Source: Antedon bifida
Lineage: Eukaryota > Echinodermata > Crinoidea > Comatulida > Antedonidae
Assembly (NCBI GenBank): GCA_963402885.1
Contig: OY727103.1
Coordinates: 126,501 to 190,500, forward strand
DNA length: 64,000 nt
Direction of reading: 5' to 3'
Part shown: positions 28,401 to 43,400 of the stretch, piece by piece
Numbering within the stretch: the first letter of the stretch is position 1
Layout of the letters: each line of letters starts with the position of its first letter
Program-made: the position numbers and the translations under genes
The notes under the pieces: model-generated
What the model saw: the letters and a program-made list of their open reading frames with translations, nothing else
The model's database searches: none
Told to the model about the DNA's origin: nothing

Positions 28401-31400
28401 ACACAGAAAGAGTGTATCACCTGGGGGACAAGTGTGAATGTACCCTTACACAGAAAGAGTGTATCACCTAAGGGGGAATTTTAACTAACTTGAAACTTAT
28501 TGGGTGTGGGTTATACCATGGGCTAATGTGCCTCTTGTGACCCACAGTCAGTTATGCTTCGAAGTCCTTACTTGACCAATACATGTCAAATGATGGTCAA
28601 GCATTATCAAGCAGTGGTGGCGCCAGGATTTGCCCGACGGGGGGGCCGAATTCCCCGACGGGGGGCGCCGAATTCCCCGACCGGGTAGGGGGGGGCGGGG
28701 CCGTACGCGCCGTACGCGCGAAAGAGGGGGTGGGTTTGGGAGGGGGTATCCCCCTCCTGAGCCTCAGAAAATTTTGAAAAAATAGATGCTTACACACTGT
28801 TTAATAGGCTAGAGCAACTAGTTTCCATTACATTTAATAACAATGTTACATAATGTAAATTTAAATAAATCCTTCCTAAATACTCTAATACGGATCTTTT
28901 TCGACGAACTAATAATAAACTTTGATCGAAAAACACTTCAAACGAAATGAACATTTGGTAATGCGGCACTCCGAAAATGCCTCGATAGTGCATGTGTTTA
29001 GTGTACGACTGTGCTTTGGTGGTCTGTTAACCTCAGATATATACCCTATAGCCGGGTGAATAACTCAATGTAATTTAGTATACAATGATTGCCGTAATCG
29101 CCGTGTCTATAACACAAATCAATAAAATGCCAAATCACCACACACGTTTTTTCGGCCGTGTACATAGAACAAGACATTTCATGTTTATGTTATGTCTATG
29201 AAATAATAATAAAAGAACATCATGTTTCTCGTTTTTTATTGTTTATACTGCATACCATTATATAAAAAATCTTCATACGCGAGAAAAAAGTTCACGATAT
29301 TACACTCTACTCTGTACGGGGGTGTAAATATACAGGTCCACGCTAACGCTTGCACACGGACCAGGGCGGAAAATGGTGTATTTTTGGAGAGTGATGACGT
29401 CAGCATTCACACGAGGAGCAAGCTAAGACAACGTGATGCTGGTAGTGGGAGTGCATGTGTTTTGAAAATAACTCGGTTGTGGGTATTTTCCGAAGATTTT
29501 AAATCACGTTTTCTTTTTAAACTCTTGAATTCATAAATAGTAATTAAACTCTTAGCTCTTTCACTTAAGTAGGCCTATTTACACAACTATAGCTCTAGCC
29601 TACTCTTCTTAATTAAAAGAGTCAAGTGCGTCGAATCTGCGTTTAGCGACGGTCGCGGGTTTGGTGCATCTTTTTTCCCCTTTAGAATTAAGGTGGGTGG
29701 CTAGCCACCCTATTCACCCCCTAGATCGAGATTTATGCGCGAAAAGAAACGTGATCAGACCCTGTTTTATGGTTCGGGCCAACCGCTTCCTCTTTCCAAA
29801 TCGAACCCCCACCCAAACCCCTTTAATCGACAGCGAACATACACGCGGTACACCAATGGTTATTGGTAAATTGAAACAATTCGTAAACTCAACCGTGAGA
29901 ACATAACTCGTACCTTTATCCCTGTATGAACGTACGTCGATGCGTAGTTGCAAATGAATCTCCGATTTTCGCCTGGAATCTGGAAAATACACATTTTGGT
30001 CCCTGGATGTAATATGATACAGCCCAGATATGTCGACGCGTATACCGCAGTGAGCCGGCCGGGCCATGAAAGATTCGTACAAAGAGACACCGCCAGACAA
30101 ATGCGTACCACATACTGTTTACTTCGCTGTCAGTGTATCGTATGTACGTCAAAAATAGAATGCCGCAGTTACTTACAATATATAGTAGTACACTTAATAA
30201 TGGTTTTATTTTTTACCAGAAAAGAAATGATCATATTTTTCTCCCCGACAATAAGGCCAATACTCCCCGACAGGGGGGCCAGCTTTCCCCGACGGGGGGC
30301 CCTGGCCCCCCTGGCCCCCCCCGCTGGCGCCACCACTGTTATCAAGTACATTATGAATGTATGTATGTATATTATGTGTGGTTTTTTTATACTAACTAGA
30401 ACATTTTATGGGCAGTAGCCTCATTACTTTATGAAACCTGTTGCCATCTCTTAGCTGATGAGCTAAATAAATACAATTTACAGCCATGATTCAACTGATC
30501 TATAAAGCAAGCTGTTGCATGTTATTAAAAATGATTTTTACGATTTGTTATATTACTCCAATGTTTATTTGTACACTTTGAAATCAATGTCTATTCAGAA
30601 AGCATTTCAATATATTTTGACTGAATCAATATTATAAAGAGTGCCACTATGTACTTATTTTGTTATTTAAGGTACAATACAGTATATTTCCTAACAAATT
30701 AAATCTATTTTAATAAATACGTAACTAAATAAAAAATAACTCAAAACTAATTACAAAGAAGTTTAAAATCATAAATCATACCTTTAAGAATTTAATCAGT
30801 CTCTTAAAGTGGAAATATAAAAAAAAAGCTATTAAAACATACAACACTAAATCTGACTAAAGATATTAATGTTGCAGCAACTAACACATTGCAGCTAACA
30901 CATTGCAGCTAACACATTGCAGTTAACACATTGCAGCTAACACATTGCAGCTAACACATTGCAGCTAACACATTGCAGCTAACAAATTGTACCTACTGTA
31001 ACACATTGCAGCTAACACATTGTACCTACTGTAAACACATTGCAGCTAACATAGCTAAGACATTGGTATTTGTTCTTATATACAAAAAAAATCTATAGAA
31101 CATAACATTTTGAAATAAAGAACAAAGTATGAACTAAATCTACAGTGACTGACAATAAAGTTCAACAACCAGAATTAGTGTTGCATAGATTATACAGCAT
31201 TATAAACAAGAAATGAAAGATATAAAAACAATTAAAGCTGTAACTAATGTATCTTGATTGCTCCAACTACTAAATTCAAATTATCAGTCACATCTTAATA
31301 AAACACTACTCATAAAGTACTGTGACCTATCCACCATCTTAAATTTATTGCATATTATTGAAGTTTTAACCAAAAAAAGTTACAAATTATGTGTCATATT

Positions 31401-34400
31401 AATTCTTTTATTTACACCATACCACTAGACCACTAGAGGATATGTTCAAATCCAATTGGATGGCATCTTATTTTCACTATCGCCATGGTATCATTTTGAT
31501 ATCATTGCAAAATTATTAAACTTTGTTAACTTTCTTTTTAAACAGCAAGTTTTCTTGAAATTGTAAAATCGACAAATTTATGGATACTAAAACCAGACCT
31601 TTGTATGAATGTTTAATGTCGCGCATCATCGGGCACTTAACAGACCAAACTCCGACGACTGCGTTTTTAATATTGAAATTGTCGTCTTTCAAAGAGATTT
31701 CGGATTGATTAATCTTCCGATTGCATTTGATTGTTTTCTATTCGAAAGCCGCAAACAGCATATAAAGTTCATTAGAATTAACCGTGCATATGTTGCAGGA
31801 TATAACAGACATTGTAATCGTATCTCGTATGTTTTTGTGTGGTAGAGCATGTACATGAATTTATATAAGGATTGATTGATACTGACATGTAGTAGCCTAA
31901 GGTACTGCAAACAGATAACACTACACTGACAAACAAAAGCTACTGAAAATATTGTAATATAATTTAATGTAAATTCAGTAAGCTGTTGCCGGAACATGGA
32001 AAACATTGCTAATGTATTGAGTGATAATCAACAAACATAGCGCTATATAAATGTCCCATTATTATATTATTGTGTTATGTAAAATGCAAATTCCAACGTT
32101 AATTTTACTAATCCTCGGTGTAAATCTTTGATAACAAAATGGTGGAATATAATAACAGATCAGGACTTTACCAATTGTGTTACTATATTTACAATGTGTA
32201 CTTAATTACCAGTAACTTAGCGTTTGAACAATGTGTACTTAATTACCAGTAACTTAGCGTTTGAACAATGTGTACTTAATAAATAGCTCTACGTGGACAT
32301 AACAAAACTATTATATCAATAACAAAAAATATAGTATTTTGTGTAATAATTTGTGTAACCCTGTCATGTTTTAGATATGTTTTCTTTTCCTTTACTTTTT
32401 ATTATTTTCCACTGCACCTACAATGTAAAGCAGCTGGGTACAGTGGGTGGGCAAGATTGTTTATCAATGTCTGCATTAAGATGTTTGCATTATATTGCTT
32501 TTCCTTGGAACTGCATATGTTTTAATCATTTTGTTAATTAATCCTTTTAAGAACTCCTTTTGTTCTGTTTTAATCCTCTCACATGTTTATCTATTTAAAT
32601 AGGAGGTCCTAAATTTGGGAATTGACCAATCGGTCAATTTACCCCTCTTGAATTTTGCCTAGTAACAAGAATGGACCAATAGGGATACCTTGTTTGATAA
32701 CTTTGGATAATATTAGGGTATGTTTTGGGAGATTTCTTTCTCTTTGCCTCTTGCCATCGGACGTGCTGGACACTCCAACTTTAATTACATTTCAATTATA
32801 TATTTTTTACATTTCAAACAACGTTGAGTTCGAGAACCTATTTGAAAGTACTGAAAGATATATATATATTATTATATACGGTATACTAAAAGAGTACTAA
32901 GTTTAAAGTACAATTCACGTTAAAGAAGACTGTGATATTTACACGTTGTACAGTTTGTACACTTAAAGTTTTGAAGTTATTTTATTACATAATGAGGATA
33001 TTGGCTCTCTATTTTAGGTGAGTGATATGTATACTTTATCATTATTTTGGGCAGACTTGATGCCTGATCTAATACCTTTAAATTAAGTTTTGTATTGCAT
33101 TGTTTTAGTTGTTTTAGTATTTAGACTGTACAGTGTGATTTAGTTTATCTTTTAATTTTCCATTGTGCTATTACAATGGTAGTATTGTTGCTTGAGTGCA
33201 ATCAAGCAAGAGGAGATTAATTAGCAAATAGAAGATAAATGACCCTATGAATGAATAGTATATGTTAGAAAGATTTATACTTTTACTGTTGTAGTTTAGT
33301 TTTATTATTACCTCTTATTGTTAATGTTATTTTATTAAGCACTGGAAGTTTCCATGATTTGTAGCTACAGTATTGCACGGATGCAATCGAGATAATTAGG
33401 TTAATCCATTTTGTAAGAAATGAATGATATTTAATTTGATTGTACTGTACTACTCTATTAGTGTTAAGCATACAGTGTTTAAGTCTGTTTAAGGTATAGC
33501 AAACGCTTACCATATTGTACATATTATATGTTGCTCTCTATTTTAGTTGGAAAAACTAGAATCTTACTGAAGATAATAAGAAAATCCAACTGCAGGCGTG
33601 GAAACACTGGACATCGGAAAATCATAGACGGTTTAGAAGAGGACAGCGTTGGAAGCGATGGTGCAAATTTTGCTTAAAACCAAGTAAACTTTAAAATATT
33701 TAAACGGCGCCTTGGGGGTTTCTAAGTTCAATACCGGTTTTAGTTCAGTGTAAATCTTGATTATTAATTTAAGTTTTGTTTTATTGTTTGTGGTCTTTTA
33801 TAGCGACCAAACATTCATTTATACTTACTATTATTCAATAAATAGCTTTTCCGAATTTAGATTGTTTTTGATGTACTTTGATTAGTTTGTCTCCAAGATA
33901 TTTGTTTATTTAAAAGATAAGTATTGATTGAGGGAGACTAAACCTGGGTTACATTTGTATGCAAAATTACAGTATATTCTATTGACATAACAAATAGGCG
34001 ACATATTACATTAAAAAAAAATGAATTAATCAAATATTTTTTATAAAATAATTAAATTTACATAAAATGTTGGTAAATTCATGAGTTATACTGCTCTTTT
34101 CAGACAATGTTTCATTCTAAAGGTATTTCATATTACAAGACTTTGTTGTCGGTAAAGTCACTTTCTACATTAAATGACTCAATTAATGTACAGATTTCAC
34201 TTTTCTTATCACTCACTAACAACATGTTTTTTCACAAGGTCTGCGAACTCCAAATTGGAAAAGAAGAAAGCCAATTGTATAGAACACTTCATTACTATCC
34301 AATAATTAATATTGATTAACAGATATAATAGGTGGTTTGTAATATTCCATAGGCATAATAATAGCCTCAATCTCTTAAGGGCATGTTACTGGAAAGACAC

Positions 34401-37400
34401 TCTCTATTCCTGTCATTATTCTACAACATTAATAAAATTGGTATAAATGGTAAATCATTACGGTTCAGAACGGTTCGGAAGAAGAAAGGCAGGTTTAAAC
34501 CCGATACAGAAGTAGGTTAGGCATAAGTAATTTTTAACGCTGAAATCCGTTAAACTTTAACCGTTCTGTTAAAGAATGGAAGTGGTTGCTAGGTAATATA
34601 TTCCGCAATATGTATGTTTATATTCAGACGATATAGACATAATAATCGCTAATTGAATTTATAATAAGAGATTCATTCAAGTTGTGGATTTGGCGATAAC
34701 AGTACAGTTTATCAATAAACCAATCATTCATAAATTATACCACATTTATAATGTGCTCTGTTCATTTCTTAGGAAGACATTGTACTGAAAGTGAATGGAA
34801 AATCAATATTAACATCAAAATAAGACTTCCACTTTCCACAGGTTATACTGTTATGTATTATTATTGTATTAGTCTGAATTTTCCCAATAAGCTCTGTCTA
34901 CACTATCAAACTTTATGTGACAAAACAATGTGATGTGCCCAAATATGATGATGTCATATTACTACCATATTTAAGAATATCACTGCCATATTTGAACACA
35001 TCACACTTTTTTTGATAGTGTAGACAGAGCTTTAGCAGGAAAATGAAACCATTCAAATATGGATATCATCAAATTGACTATCCAGTAAATTTCTAAAAAC
35101 AATACATTTTTTTGAATTAGTATTTTGTAATTTCTGGTTGAGATATTATTCCAATTTATGTACATAGCTTTTACGTAGCATAGTAACACGGTTTCTATGG
35201 TTACAATCCACCTGCAACTAAACCAGTGAGAGAACCCAAATGTTTAATTAACAATTTTGTTGAGATTGAGATTTAAGTAAATGCTTAAAAGCAATCGATT
35301 CAGCTACTTAATCAAATAATATGTTTTAAATTTCAAAAGTTAACCTGATCTATGTTTATTATTTTATCTTTTTTAATCCAACTTTCTATGAAATACTTGG
35401 CATTCAATTTTAGTAATATTTTTTTTTACTTTAGTAAATTATGTATTAATCCTAAATAATACCAACCAATTTGCATTTATCTATCATTTTTTCTTATTAT
35501 TATTTTAGAATTATTGTTGGGCTGCTGGAAGCGTTGGTTTCATTAGCCTTTCATATTTGTAATGTTTGATTAATTTGATTAAAACCATTGGAGAAAATGA
35601 ATTCCAATTTGCTACGCAGTATCGATCGAAAACCAAGGTTAAAGTAAATAAAAAGACATCAAATTAGGATTACAGTCATTATCAGAGTTTTCTTATAAAA
35701 ATACATTTTTAATAATCTAAAATATGCAAGGAACGTTTTTTCATCAGAATAGAAATTTAAATTAGGTCTGATACAGGACTTTTTAAAAAATTCTATAGAC
35801 TAAAATAATAATAATAATAATAATCTATTTTTATATATCAAATATTGTGTTATTGCTATACCATTTATTTATTTAAATTATTTAAGTATATTCTATTTCT
35901 CGGCAGCACAAGTTTTTGCTTTCTGCTCTTAAATTGCTGTATAACTGGTAATCATAAAAAGAAAAAAAAAATAACAATTAATTTGAATGAATGAATTTAC
36001 ACATTTTAGGATAATTTTTGCCTCCAAAGATTTATGATTTAGAAAAAATAAATCGCAATCAAAATTTTAAATTATATCATTCAATTGGAAATATATATCC
36101 AGGTCAGCCTAATGCGTGATAAATACTGCAAGTATTATCAAACCAGGTCATATACATATTTACATTAATGTCACGTTTTTATTGTTTTTATAACTAATGC
36201 ATCCACATCAGTTATAATTAATGCGGATGAAATGACATTATAATGTTATTAATGTATATATGTACACTATGACATACAATAGTAATTATTTAAAATGGTT
36301 TCCTGGACTCATTATAATATTTTATTTACAATAGATATCAAATAGCATCCTCCATTAGATAGAGACAATGCTTTAATCAAGTATGTCTAAACATTAGTGG
36401 CGCAATATAAAAATGTCATAAGAAAAAGACTTCAGAAACAAATGTCCCAAGATGTAAGCTACCTTTAACATAAAATCAAATATATATACCTAGCCCTTGG
36501 GATAAAGAGAAGATATACTACCAGAACTACAATAACGTCAAACTTTTATTCATATTGATCCACTGGGTCATTTTGAGACAAGCTTTGTAAACTCTAATTA
36601 TGATCCGAACCGATAGATATATGATCAATCTCATCCTAGTCATGCATTACCATCCAAACATTCTAAACCATGAATAATAACAAAGAAAATCCACATCATT
36701 TACAAAAATACAAATAGATGAAAAACTAAAAATACAAAAAGTGTTCAAAAATTACAAGATACACAGTAGAATATGTTACAATTTTCATTCTGATATAATG
36801 CATATTTAATCTTATAAACATAAGTTACTGAAATAGTAAATTATTTTTATGACCTCCAAGTTAACATTTGCATAACAGCTGTACTGGATATCAGACTATT
36901 TTTTTAGCATTTTCATCAGTACTTTTTTTCAAACCATTTCTGAAAGTTGTTTTAAAAGTAGTTTTCAGTTTCAATACAAGTTTATAATCATTCGGAAAAC
37001 CAGATATTTGGGCTAAAAACAATATGGTATTGAGAGTAACGTTGAATGTTATATTTCTTTATATTTACACAGTATCACATTATGTATAGTTTTAATTAAG
37101 TCAACGTCACTTGGTTGATTAAAAATAGTTTTTGGAAGAAATAGCTTGAAGATAAAATTGTATTTTCAAATTGAATGGTTACTTGGCGTTATACAGCAAA
37201 AAACAAACCCCAAGAATAATTTTGTCTAAACTTTGCTTACACACACAAACAATTTGGTAAACAACATTTGGAATTCTTTAGCTAATTGTCCGATGTCTGG
37301 GCTTTAAAAAAAAAATCCAGTGTCAGTCTGACAGTTAATTTATTTTGCTCAGTTGAATTGAAAGACTACACGAAATAGATGCTTGTAAATTATATGGTAA

Positions 37401-40400
37401 TGAATTGAAATTCATTATAGGAAAATCACTCAAAATTATATCTTTAAATGGGTATACAATAATTTCACATCCACGCCAACTAGCACACAATATAATATCT
37501 AGCCTGAAGGCGATGATCAACTGTAAACTGAGACTAGTTTGAATAAAGTGCCACTATACTTAGTTAATGTAATTACTTGAAAGAGCAAACATGGCGATCA
37601 TCAACAACCAGATATTATCATGGCGATCATCAACAACCAGCTATTAACATGGCGATCATCAACAACCAGCTATTAACATGGCGATCATCAACAACCAGCT
37701 ATTATCATGGCGATCATCAACAACCAGATATTATCATGGCGATCATCAACAACCAGCTATTATCATGGCGATCATCAACAACCAGCTATTATCATGGCAA
37801 CTGATGCTGTTTCTTCACTGTACAAATGGCAACCACAAAATAATTTGTAATACGTAGCCATGACATCAGCAAGGGTTCGAGGCTCATTCGCTCCTTGGTT
37901 CTGGTGGTAGCACAAGTCTTCTCGGATAAGAACTATAAACCGTAGGTCCAGTTTACACATCTGGCTCATGTGCACTTTAAAGAACCTAGTACATCTTTTG
38001 AGACAAGTAGGGGGTTACCCCGGTGTACACACACAGCCACTGTCACAAACTCATCATATATATATATATATATATATACACTGGGTCCTCTGGGAGAACA
38101 GTCCTAGACTGAAAAGGCTACTGTACCCAGTATAAAGAATAAATACATTTTTAAAATGGATTACTTCAAAGGGAACCACCAAAATGCTTAACTTCCAACC
38201 CTAGCATCCCAAGTTCAATTCTTATTAGATGTAAGTACAGTACTATTGTTATTGGCACTGACAAAAAACAATAGTTAATTTGTGCCAAACATCTACTGTA
38301 CATGACACAATAATAATAATTAAAATTTCATCAGATTAAGGCTATCGTAAATTAATTATGAATCACACATGAATTTGTGCATTATCCTTAAAATCATGTG
38401 GGACTTTTAAGGCCTACATTTGTGTAAGACCTCATTACAAGCATTTGCTTTCAGACTCAAATGCATTAAAACTACTGAAGGTTAATTTGATGTGTTCAAT
38501 TCACATAATGAGAACATTCACATTGTATGGTCTAATTCAGACAAAAAAAACATATGTGATATCAACAGCTCAACTGTTAAAGTTATTGGCATCATGTGTT
38601 ACATAAAACAATAACATGAACTGTTAATTTATTATTAATGTACAATGGTCCTTCAGTTGGATAATTAGATGAGTAACATATACTTGTAATGGTCAAATAC
38701 TTATTTCTTTCTCATTCTTATTGTCTCATCTCGTCATAAAACATTCACCAGTTGTTTGTTCACAAGAAAAAACATGTGATTTCAAAGAGTCCCTGTGTGA
38801 CAATCGAAAGTGCTAATATGATGTGCATCACATTTTTATGGATAATTGACAAATTCTAAAAGTGCATACAATAGCTAACCAAATCATTATTGCTAAGCTT
38901 AGTCTATTCAATGCTCAATTTAATATAGCGTACAACAACTGTATTCAAACCAAAATGGCCATGAAGATTTTACCAGCAATATACCATGTTATTTTCTTAT
39001 AAAGAAATTAATTTCAATTCAGAAGTGAAGAGGTAGGAGATACCGTTACGATTTAATGGTTGTACATAAACACTACAGACTATTGGTCCATTATTTACTT
39101 CCTTTTTAAAATTTGAACAATAATGGAATAAATAAGAAATAACATGGTCAATAAATCTGGGGGGAAAAGGAAGAAGGCATCACAGAAAGATACAGGATCT
39201 TGAGTCTGTCTGCCTGAGACACAAAAGACAGTGACAAAGACAAGCGGGACAGGACAAATTAACAGAAAACAACCAGGACATTAAACACTACGGATTCCAA
39301 CCAAGGAGCCAACAAAATGGAAGGGGATGGGAAATGCCAATCTCACGGGGTTCAGAATCAGGTTGGGTTAGATTTAAGATGAATCATAGTCTACTCCGCT
39401 TCAATCTACAAAACTATCTTTCTATTTTAACATAATTAACTTGTTGTTTTCATTTCTTAAATCCTTTATACTAGTTCATATTATAATTCAATAAAACTAA
39501 TTATTTGGAAGCAAGTTAATAAATGTACTGTTCATGTTGCATACACTAGAGAACTTAAACTGACGAACATTCATTGAATACATACAATCAATAATGTTCA
39601 GACACTCCTGAGACGTTCCACTCAGATTAGATAGATTGGTAGAATCAATAACAGCAATTCTTTCATTTTCTTCTACAAAATAACCCACATTTTGACTATG
39701 TATTTCTAAAGCTCTGTCTACACCATGTGACAAAAAAATGTGATGTGCCCATACTGGACATGATGATGTCATATCACTACCATATTTGGGCACATCCCAC
39801 TTTTTTTGTCAATCTAGTTTGATAGTGTAGACAGAGCTTAACTAAAATGGAAACTGTATAACACTGTACACAAGGGTAGATCCTACATAGTACACAAGGG
39901 TGGATCCTACATAGTACACAAGGGTCATGCATCCTGGGACATGCACTAGGGGCATATGTTGAACCCACAAATGTAAAAACGTCCACAAATGTGAAAACAA
40001 CCACAAATGTGAAAACGCATCACCCACAAATGTGAAAACAGCCACAAATGTGAAAACACATCACCCACAAATGTGAAAACAGCCACAAATGTGAAAACGC
40101 ATCAACCACAAATGTGAAAACGATCATCGCCCACAAATGTGAAAACGCATCACCCACAAATGTGAAAACGCATCACCCACAAATGTGAAAACGCATCACC
40201 CACAAATGTGAAAACGCATCACCCACAAATGTGAAAACAGCCACAAATGTGAAAACACATCACCCACAAATGTGAAAACGCATCACCCACAAATGTGAAA
40301 ACAGCCACAAATGTGAAAACGATCATCGCCCACAAATGTGATAACGCCCACAAATGTAAAAAAAGAGAGACTTTTTCGCCCACAAATGTAAAAAAAATCA

Positions 40401-43400
40401 GATCAAATTTAATGCTAGACTCAAACAATTTTGATCGAGTTAATACATTATATCATGATTGTATTGAGTTGTTTCAATAATTGTTTGTTCACGATACGTC
40501 TGTTAGGGTCGTCGTTAACGCGTTGGATTATTACCATTTGCTGCTTGTGTGCGCGATATTTGCATGTTAACTCGTTTGTTTAATGTACGTAATAGTTCAA
40601 GACGATGTTTGTTATTTTCTGCGCTCGTGCACCATACTTCAAGGTCAAGGCCATGTTATATCATTGTTGCTTCTACTGTGTGGTTGTTGGCTTACTATTA
40701 TGTACGTATTGTTATAAGTCGATGTTCGATGTTTTTTGCGCGTGTACACGATACTAAAAGGTCAAGGTTAAATTGCTACTTGTATGTAGTGTGTGGTTAT
40801 TAACTCGTTGGCTTATTGTTATGTTCGTATAGTTCCAAGTCGATGTTCGATTCGATGTTTTTTGTGCGTGCAATAGTATATATGACCTTGACCTTGTGGT
40901 ATCGTGTACGCGCACAAAAACATTGAATCGAGCATCGACTTTTTATAACAATACGTACATAATAGTAAGCCAACAGCCACGCACTAGAAGCAACAATGAT
41001 ATAACATGGCCTTGACCTTGAAGTATGGTGCACGCGCGCAGCAAATAACAAATATCGTCTTGAACTATTACGTTCATTAAACAAACGAGTTAACGTGCAA
41101 ATATCGCGCGCACGAGCAGCAAATGATAATAATCCAACGTGTTAACGACGACCCTAACAGACGTATCGTGAACAAACAATTATTGAAACTCAATACAATC
41201 ATGATATAATGTATTAACTCGATCAAAATTGTCTGAATCTAGCATTAAATTTGATCTGATTTTTTTTACATTTGTGGGCGAAAAAGTCTCTCTTTTTTTT
41301 ACATTTGTGGGCGTTATCACATTTGTGGGCGATGATCGTTTTCACATTTGTGGGCGGTGTTTTCACATTTGTGGGTGATGCGTTTTCACATTTGTGGTTG
41401 TTTTCACATTTGTGGGTGATGCGTTTTCACATTTGTGGTTGTTTTCACATTTGTGGGCGTTTTCACATTTGTGGGTTCAACAGCATACATTCCTCATTTT
41501 GACAGCTAAAATAAAATTATGAACTATACTGGGATAAATGTGCCAAGTCGTTAAAAACAACAAATTTCTGTCAATCTACTTGACAAAAACTAGACAATAT
41601 TATTGGTGCATTTATGGACGATAATAAGACTTGACGTCGTCTTAAACACACAAGACTGGTTGACAGTCATAGACGGTTCCTTCGGGACTTTCACACTATC
41701 AACAATAAAATAGTCAATACACAATCTCAATAATTTAACACTGTCTATTATTCTACGTGAACAAATGAAATGAAATGCATTGACGTGGAACACCAACTTC
41801 GTTCTCTTATAATTAATGTTTTTCGTCTTTTGTGAGGGCAGGCTATTTTTATGAGTTTGTTCAGATACATTGAATTATTTACATAGAATATACAGTTCGC
41901 AGAAACTGATATTAAAATGATATAAAATGTTTTTAGTGCAGCATTTTAAAGGTAAAATAACAATTAATTTATTATACAGTATTTTTATTATGCTATATTA
42001 CATAGCCTATCTGAACATGATTGGTTGAAACTGCATCACATGATTACCACTCCGAAAATCGTAATTTGTATATGTCCTCGAGTATGATGATATTGACTTG
42101 TGTAATTTTAGCATGATTATCATGTCCCTGTCATTAAATATATAAAATCCAGCAAATTCTCGAGGAGTTTGATATTGACTGTTTAATTTTCGAGTGACAA
42201 ATATATATTCCCTCGAGCAAAATATCATTCCCTCGGGATGTCAAATCTTATGTTACAGTACACCTCTAAGCAGGCAATATCTGTATAATAATATACTTCT
42301 AAGGAGTCAATATCTGTAATAATAATGAACCTTTTTATTCAAGCTATCCAATGTTGATAATACCGTATTGTATTGTATATATCATTTATTGTGGCTGGTA
42401 CTAAATAAATTAAACGTTATTATCATTGAAATTTGCCCACGACATAATCTACAAATATTGTCTATATTCAGTTTATACAGAACATCTCTATTATAGAGTA
42501 TATTAAACTTAATCTTATAGATCAGACACATATAGCAAAAATCAATAACACACAAATGTTAACCATGTGTTAAAAGACAGATTAGAATTCATGATTTTTA
42601 CACATTTGCTCATTCAATTTGAATATTAAGATATCAATTTATTATTAACCAAAATCTATACTAGAAACGTGTATTGCAATAATTCTTGATGCCAAACTGA
42701 TTTTATATCAGTTATTTATTATAAGTTATATTTATTTTCTTGACCAGTAATAACATAGAGGTGTAAGAGTATATTGAGTGTATCAGAAATAAAATAACTA
42801 TATTAAAACCCTTTTTATTTTCTGTGTTTATAGCAATGATTTGGAAGGCGCGTCAAATTAATTATTTATTTTTTTCAGATTGGCTGACCATCAAAATTCT
42901 TCATTAAAAATGCAATCCAAGCAAAGGAGGTGAATAAATAAATTTTAACAACAAAAATGACAATTTTATACAGAAATATGAATAGGAGTTATACAATAGT
43001 AGCAGTATCAGACCTTGGTTAATAAAAATTATAATTATGATCCCGCTGGAGGACAATTTATGATAGGAAAAACGATTCAGTAGAAACAGCGTACACAATA
43101 GCAGTGAATAACTAATCAGGCTCACAAGACAACAGGTCACCAGAGATACTATCCCATTAGATATAGTAGCTTGAATCCCTGCCAGTGATAATACTATACA
43201 GTTTATCACAGTACATAGATAGATAGATAGATAGATAGATATAACTTTTATTGTCCTTCTTGTAAAATATAACAAAAGAAAATTCATCTTCCATTAGTAA
43301 AATACAATACTGAGTAAAACGTACAAACAACATATAAAATACAGAACATTATAATATATGATAATATTGCTTTCTTTTGTTGCCTAGGCCTCATTGGGCA

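Noticed and set aside
29714-30418. Overlapping open frames of 80-156 codons on both strands
   Set aside because: They lie inside the hAT-like element and its G-rich end, overlap each other in several frames, and show no transposase motif.
31420-31475. GTTCAAATCC resembling a Pol III B box
   Set aside because: No A box or tRNA-like folding at the proper distance.
31609-31845. 78-codon plus-strand open frame in intron 3
   Set aside because: No recognisable domain, no repeat partner and no splice context; kept only as a mention in the intron entry.
37577-37804. 75-codon frame rich in WRSSTT and HGDHQQP units
   Set aside because: Product of the 29-bp tandem repeat, which has no stop in any frame.
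40549-41084. Two similar open frames on opposite strands (84 and 94 codons)
   Set aside because: They are the two inverted arms of the foldback element read outward; their similarity reflects the DNA repeat, not a protein family.
42904-43287. 127-codon hydrophobic minus-strand frame
   Set aside because: Leu/Ile/Tyr-rich translation of AT-rich sequence that ends in the (GATA)n microsatellite; no conserved motif.
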